Position numbers and translations under genes: made by a program. Below the pieces are notes generated by a model, which saw only the letters and a program-made list of their open reading frames with translations, had not been told where the DNA came from and searched no databases. Shown here piece after piece: positions 17,653 to 22,500 of a DNA stretch of 22,500 nucleotides. The stretch is from Sphaeroforma sirkka (taxonomy: Eukaryota > Opisthokonta > Ichthyosporea > Ichthyophonida): positions 1 through 22,500 of the forward strand of contig LUCW03000084.1 of NCBI GenBank assembly GCA_001586965.3, given 5' to 3'. The first letter of the stretch is position 1; the number at the start of each line of letters is the position of its first letter.

Positions 17653-17934
17653 TAGTAGGCTGGCCAGGGTAAACCCTCATATGGTCAGTATGAGAAACCT
17701 TATGCAGAACACTTTAACACTTCGATGCTTTTCTATTTCAACTTCTCTGCAACTAAATCTCACGCTGATCACATGATATCTTTCCGCATAGGTTAGTAGG
17801 CTGGCCAGGGTAAAACCTCATATGGTCAGTATGAGAAACCTTATGCAGAACACTTTAACACTTCGATGCTTTTCTATTTCAACTTCTCTGTAACTAAATC
17901 TCACGCTGATCACATGATGTCTTTCCGCATAGGT
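17653..17934. repeat. Two tandem 141-bp units
   Basis: Units 17653-17793 and 17794-17934 are nearly identical, with about three differences. They start TAGTAGGCTGGCCAGGG and end CTTTCCGCATAGG. The position next to the probable copia 3' LTR suggests that they are part of it, or that they flank it. Confidence 0.95.
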
Positions 17935-18187
17935 TGTGACTCACATAGAACCGCAGCTATTATCAGAATCTTGCGGTTGACAGGCTTAATCCACTCTCGG
18001 GAATCGGTTGAGAAACTTAATCTGCTCTCGGAAGTAGGTTAAGTGATAACTCAACTCTTGAGAGTAATTTGAGCAACTTGATTAGCTCTCGGGATTGAGC
18101 TAACTTTGATGATTTAGCTCTTTGGAGTGAGCTGACTCTGATGACTTCCATAAATCAAAGATGGTTTCTTGCACCTGTAGTCTCTCA
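17935..18187 (-). repeat. Probable copia 3' LTR (boundary at 18187)
   Basis: On the minus strand TTGAGGGGGAG is followed directly by TGAGAGAC, which is the usual copia arrangement of polypurine tract and LTR start. The LTR runs to lower coordinates. Its far end is not determined and may include the 141-bp repeats. No matching 5' LTR is in the window. Confidence 0.5.
17994..18150. repeat. Five degenerate ~31-bp tandem units
   Basis: CTCTCGG or CTCTTG/CTCTTT heads occur at 17994, 18025, 18055, 18086 and 18118, spaced 30-32 bases, each followed by a GGTTGAG/GAGCTGA-like core. They lie inside the probable copia 3' LTR. LTR enhancers are often repeated in this way, but no function can be shown. 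Confidence 0.75.
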
Positions 18188-18198
18188 CTCCCCCTCAA
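18188..18198 (-). other. Copia polypurine tract
   Basis: Minus strand TTGAGGGGGAG. This closely matches the tract of many Ty1/copia elements and sits right before the TG of the LTR. Confidence 0.6.
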
Positions 18199-19347
18199 TT
18201 TTACAATCAACAAGGGCTGAAGTCTGAAGGCTGAAAATTGAAAACTGAAGACTTATGAAAGTTGAAGACTCAAGACCTGGATTGTGAAATTGTTGACTCT
18301 GTAGATTGATTGGGCGATAAGCGTTGAACCAATGTATATTTGTCGAAGATGTTTACGAATTGGTGCTGTTGAGTATTGTATCCTGAAAATTGTTGAAAAC
18401 GTTGACTTTTCTGAAGAGTAGACGATCAACTGTACAGTGACAGGCTTCACGACTGGCGTGGATAATCTTCTGTACGGGGACAGGCATCACAATTTCGCAG
18501 GTAAAAATACTCGAGATTTTCTTGAAAAATACATTTTGCTTACTGAATCGGTGTGGACTGTGGCGTGGATTCTGGGGGACATCTCCCTTCCGCGTTGTGG
18601 CATATTGGTTGACTTTGTGATATGGCCTGAGAGGCTGAGACTCGGAGACTGTGAGGCTAAGATTTTCTCTTGGGTCTTGGAATATGCGGCTCTTATGCTG
18701 CGGTCTGGCTACTATCCTTAGTATGGTTGCTTTTTTTATTAAAAATTCTGATTGATTGACCAACGAAATAAGTGTAGTGATAAATTCTACCCATTGAGGA
18801 CAAAAATTCAGGCACCAGTGATAAAAAAAAAAACCTTTGATTTTTTGTTTTTTGTGTTAGTACTCACGATAGATATAGGGGGGGGGGGGGGGGTTGAAGT
18901 TGTGGTCCTTATATGGCCTGTGGGCTGCGAAATTCACAATTTTGTTTGTATCCTGCGAGTGAATCTCTATACAAATTGTCACAGGTATGCAACTTATACG
19001 ATATCACGCATAAAAGTCAAAAAGAACCAGTAAGTTACTAATATTATGTGTATCGATGAATACAAATTGTCTACGGGATTCAACTTAACTTCAGACTATT
19101 TTATGTCAAAACACAGTCGCACAAGTAAATACTTGGGCGTCTATCGATAGGAACAAATATATGAACAAATATAGTTATATATTGCGTGTACATTATTTGT
19201 AATTTCATTTACACATATAATACAAACACTTTGTACACATTCTTTTTACAAGGTACGATATATCTGTATATTTTGCAGTCAGAGATAGAAGCACAAAGCA
19301 TTTGACACCTGCTTACCTTAAAATTCTTACCTTTATTTTAAAATGAA
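18199..19347 (-). other. Non-coding stretch between copia pol and its 3' LTR
   Basis: About 1.1 kb, long for a copia 3' region, so another insertion may be hidden here. It contains degenerate CTGAAG/TTGAAGACT repeats at about 18212-18274 and a run of 16 G at 18878-18893. Open frames of 94-136 codons on both strands near 18350-18760 resemble nothing I know. Confidence 0.45.
18878..18893. repeat. Run of 16 G
   Basis: Uninterrupted G16. It can form G-quadruplexes and is a likely site of length variation or sequencing error. Confidence 0.9.
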
Positions 19348-19971
19348 CTATGTTGATACTGGCATCCGAGTCATTAGTCTGTCGCGTATGTCGGTAAACT
19401 TCTCTCGGCTGAGTGGTTTCGTGAAGAAATCACTGAGTATCTGTTCCGATGGTATGTATTTTAGCTTGATGGTGTTGTTCGATGTGAGTTCCCTGATGTG
19501 ATGATATCGAAGATCGACATTTTTCGTACGGCGGAATTTTGTGATACCATTTCCCATCAGTATTGCTGACTTGTTGTCCTGTTCTATGGTGGTGGGTTCT
19601 ACGAGCGGAATGTCGAATTATGTGATGAGATTCCTAGCCCATACCGCGTTTTTGGCTATACCAGATTGTACTATGTATTCTGCCTCTACTGTAGACGTTG
19701 TTACTAGTCGTTGTAAGTTTGTTCCCCACATGAATGGTGCACCTGCTACAATGCCCACTCGCCCGGTGGTGGATCGTCTTGTTGTGTCATCGCTAGCAAA
19801 GCTACTGTCTGCACTCAGATAGGGAATACATAGTTCTTTGTTCGTGTATTCGAGTCTGAAGTCCTGAGTACCAGCGAGATACTTTAAACAGCGCTTGGCA
19901 CCTCTGAAGTGGTGGTATTGAGGTGCTATCAGATAGCGACTTAGAATCGAAACTGCAAAGCATATATTCAC
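19348..19971 (-). pseudogene. Copia RNase H
   Basis: Minus strand motifs: RYLIAPQYHHFRGAKRCLKY (the conserved segment before RNase H), YLSADSSFASDDTTRRSTTG with the first catalytic Asp, VTTSTVEAEYI with the catalytic Glu, then HIRELTSNNTIKLKYIPSEQ and DFFTKPLSREKF at the end. These are hallmark copia sequences. Part of a broken pol. Confidence 0.9.
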
Positions 19972-20055
19972 TTGTGTTTGATCTACAAGGTATCGTAGCT
20001 AACCCACTAGCTTGTAAAAATAGAATTGGCACCCATGCTGCTTTACAGTCTATCA

Positions 20056-20871
20056 ACCCCTATTCCTGCAATATTTCTCTTAGGTATTGTCGTTGATGAA
20101 GACGTACTATTCCAGGGTGTATTTCCACTTGGCACTTGAGAAACCATAACGGTAGGCCCATATCAACAGTGTTATATTCGCCTTTCATTGCGTTAGCTAG
20201 TTTCTGTCCGTCGGTCTTACTCTGGCATGCTGCAATTTTGTCATCTATATGTACAATAATGAAACAAAGTCCACTGTGTGTTTGTTTGATGAACAGTGCT
20301 TCATCCGATTGTGCTTGTTTATAACTGTGCTGTATAGCAAATCAGGTGGTAGACCGTATACGCAACGGTCAACTCGACATACAACCTTTGTGTCTCCTTG
20401 CTTGTGCCTTTCGTATAGTTTTCTCTGAGACGGGTCCAATAGATGTTCGATGAGACCGTATCCTTGCGGCACTCGCATGTAGCTAGGGGTATCCAGTTCT
20501 TGAGTGAGGTAGGCCGAGGGTGTGTCGTATTGTCGAATGTCCATGTCATAGTGTGCCATTAGAGCTAGACAGATTCTGTGTGTTTCTTTGGCTACTACTG
20601 GGGCATAGCTTTCATCGTAATCAACTCCCTGTTTTGCATTGAATGCTGCTACGTTCAGACGTGATTTGAGCCGTGTGACTTGTCCTGATTCATCCGATTT
20701 TGCCTTGAAGACCCATCGAGGGGGAAATAATGATTTCTCTCGCGGTTTGTTGTCAACCAGAGTGAATGCCTTGCGCTGTATCACCAAGCTCTCCATCTCC
20801 GAACGTGTTAATTCCTCCCAATCAGCTACGTTTGGTATCTCATATATACCTTTATATGTTTTCGGTACCAT
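20056..20871 (-). pseudogene. Copia reverse transcriptase
   Basis: Minus strand motifs: WEELTRSEMESLVIQRKAF, FPPRWVFKAKSDESGQVTRL (compare the copia WV.K.K...G...R.KARL pattern), QGVDYDESYAPVVAKETHRI, MDIRQYDTPSAYLTQELD (motif A region), YMRVPQGYG and an IDD box near 20245-20265. These are typical of Ty1/copia. Part of a broken pol. Confidence 0.9.
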
Positions 20872-21364
20872 TGCTGCAATTGCTGAATTGACAGTGTGCG
20901 TATTGCTAGGAGTTCGTCTCTTGCTACGGCTATCGTGATACCAGTCGACATTATTATCATCTATCGCGAAGTCCCACAGTTCTCGAGAGACTTGGCGACC
21001 TTCTGCCGTTCTTCTAGCTATGGTTGCTTCGAGGTCATGTTGTATTTTGGTAGTCGCGGCAGCAGCCTCCGACTGGACGGTATGTACTTCGCTCTCAGTA
21101 GGTTGTTGTGTTTACGATGAAGTTATCTGTAGTTGTTCTGGGTTGCTTGAATTGTGCGTCACAGTTGACTGGGCTTGTTGGCTAAGCATATCTTCCGTTG
21201 TCGATGTTGTCCTTGCGTCTGTTTGGAAATCGCCATTCTCGATTTGGAGGAATGTACTACTGTTCGTAGTGTCAGGTGATGCGATAGCGGTTGTACATTT
21301 GTTGTCTTCCCTGACAAAGAATTCATCTTCGAATATATAGACGTCTCGGCTTTGTATTATACGC
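20872..21364 (-). other. Copia linker between integrase and reverse transcriptase
   Basis: A low-conservation, Ser/Thr-rich stretch, as usual between these copia domains. No separate gene is visible. Confidence 0.5.
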
Positions 21365-21605
21365 TTGGTCAGTGGTGACTATATACGATACGAGTCCGGT
21401 GTTTGTGTCCAAGGGTTACGCAAGAAGAATATCATCCTGTGCTTTGTCGTCGAGTTTGCCGTCTGGATCACGGTTCTTGTATGCGATGTGACACCCGAAT
21501 GTTCTGAACATATCTATCGGAAATGCGTATTCTGTAAAATTCTCGTATGGGGATGAGCACTTCTCGTTGGTGAGTATAGCATTGTATATGATGGTGGTTT
21601 TGTAG
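21365..21605 (-). pseudogene. Copia integrase C-terminal part
   Basis: The minus strand encodes FPIDMFRTFGCHIAYKNR followed by DGKLDDKAQ. This fits the conserved copia integrase segment 'hLRVFGC.AYV ... KLD.KA'. Beyond 21605 the sequence is gypsy. Confidence 0.75.
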
Positions 21606-22242
21606 TGAGCTGTGTGCGACGGCTTATCTCTTCCTCATCTGGAGAATCCGTCATGGCTACTTCCGAGGTAGCGATCGATACTAGCCGAGACGTATCTAAT
21701 GGGGTGACTTTCAATACTGAGGACGGTTCGGCATATCCCAATCGTGCTGAAAACGTCGCTGGAAGGCTGTAACCATTGCGTGGGCCTACTCTGGCAATGA
21801 CTGTGTGACCCCATGGTGTCTTGCCACTCGCATACTTTCCGTATTTGAGGAAGGAGTGGGCTGTCCTTGGAACTAATACTGGGTCCCTTTGTAGAAGCGA
21901 CTTGAATGACTGGAACCGGTTTGTGGGCACCCACGGTAGACACACCGTAGCTGTGGCCCTCTCTGATCGTATCTTGCGCAACATTCTATGGATTAATCTC
22001 CATGGTGGGTTCATCCATCCGTCTTTATCTTTCCAGCAATGTGCAAACGCTCCACCCCTGTCATCGTCGATGTAGTAGCGTGGCAAATGGTGATCCTGTT
22101 GCGAAGCGAAGACATCGACATTATTCTCACCCATAATTCGTTGCGCTTGCTCAAATTAATCTAGAAAAAGTTGCCAACATTCTGCATACAGTACCTCCGG
22201 GTCCTCAGTCTCAATAGTTCCCTCATGACGCCTAGACCACGC
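21606..22242 (-). mobile_element. Gypsy pol fragment, third family copy
   Basis: Corresponds to about 1724-2368 of the large gypsy element (the extra DIRS-like domain and the start of the integrase zinc-binding region), at roughly 95 percent by eye and in the same orientation. It abuts copia integrase on the left and a gag piece of the same gypsy family on the right. A fossil fragment. Confidence 0.9.
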
Positions 22243-22374
22243 GTCTGTTCATATCGCAGTTGTTCATCTCTTCGACGCGATGCTACTGTCTGGCGCGAAG
22301 AAGCTGTGCTTCCTTGGTGGGTCTGCTCGAAACCTGACAAGGATCTCTGGGTTGCTTTGCCGTCGCGACGAGTG
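22243..22374 (-). mobile_element. Gypsy gag fragment next to the pol fragment
   Basis: Corresponds to about 6154-6286, the basic N-terminal part of gag, in the same orientation. It is bounded on the right by X. Together with 21606-22242 it looks like one shortened derivative of the gypsy family. Confidence 0.85.
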
Positions 22375-22500
22375 GTAGTAAGTACACGTCGAGTAACTAT
22401 ATCTCAACGTTCTCCTCCTCAGGAAGGGGACGTTGTTCATTTATTAGTAATTGTAAACAGTAATCCTAAAATGACTGACTCTTAAATGAGTCATCAGTCA
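22375..22500 (-). repeat. X, right copy of the inverted pair (runs to the window end)
   Basis: Reverse complement of 10625-10752 with a few differences, including the same two palindromes. The inner edge GTAGTAAGTA abuts a gypsy gag fragment, as does the inner edge of the left copy. The outer edge is at or beyond the end of the window, so flanking target duplications cannot be seen. Confidence 0.8.

Larger units (their letters stand above)
18188..21605 (-). mobile_element. Ty1/copia element, 3' half, fossil
   Basis: Minus-strand order is integrase C-terminal part, reverse transcriptase, RNase H, polypurine tract and LTR. Integrase ahead of reverse transcriptase is the copia order. The gag, protease and integrase core are not present in the window. 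The element meets a gypsy fragment at about 21605. It is broken at roughly five or more places. Confidence 0.85.

Noticed and set aside
17653-18150. CRISPR-like repeat array
   Set aside because: The 141-bp and 31-bp units are directly adjacent without unique spacers, and the context is a eukaryotic LTR.
18353-18763. 136-codon minus-strand and 94-codon plus-strand frames
   Set aside because: They overlap each other, lie between copia pol and its LTR, and resemble no protein family.
22467-22500. CTGATGA in X as a ribozyme core
   Set aside because: On the reverse strand CTGATGA is followed by a short stem, but no GAAA follows it.

Overview
The window looks like repeat-rich, gene-poor nuclear DNA of a eukaryote. 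It holds LTR retrotransposon remains of both the Ty3/gypsy (chromovirus) and Ty1/copia types, a LINE with a coiled-coil ORF1 and an APE endonuclease/reverse transcriptase ORF2, many (TA)n tracts, several families of tandem repeats and a possible tRNA-derived SINE. I saw no convincing host gene, no operon-like layout, no rRNA and no CRISPR array. The sequence does not let me name the species; a fungus or a unicellular eukaryote would fit, but that is inference.

Layout. 1-8767: a minus-strand Ty3/gypsy chromovirus. The first 53 bases of the window are identical to 8715-8767, which suggests a pair of LTRs. Gag lies at 4621-6321, and protease, reverse transcriptase, RNase H, an extra DIRS-like domain, integrase and a chromodomain follow towards position 490. 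The stretch 6466-8714 is AT-rich, internally duplicated, and contains the tRNA-like piece. 8768-10624: repeat pieces, namely three copies of a 75-bp end motif, a 5'-truncated LINE 3' end at 9541-9866, and an unrecognised minus-strand reading frame at 10190-10510. 10625-10752: a 127-bp sequence (here called X) that recurs inverted at 22375-22500. 10753-11220: a gag fragment of the gypsy family. 11221-11690: an unrecognised stretch with a duplicated hairpin. 11690-12300: a small LINE relative made of a coiled-coil ORF1 start joined to a reverse-transcriptase C-terminal part. 12303-17424: a near full-length plus-strand LINE. 17425-18187: tandem repeats and a probable copia 3' LTR. 18188-21605: the 3' half of a minus-strand copia element. 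21606-22374: two pieces of the same gypsy family. 22375-22500: X again, inverted.

The recurrent theme is nesting and recycling. The same gypsy family appears three times, the LINE family three times and X twice. The least expected structures are the X inverted pair enclosing almost 12 kb of retroelement pieces, the ATGA overlap between LINE ORF1 and ORF2, and the DIRS-like domain inside a chromovirus pol. The gypsy and copia copies are fossils with several breaks each. The LINE is also dead: it has at least three frameshifts and several in-frame stops.
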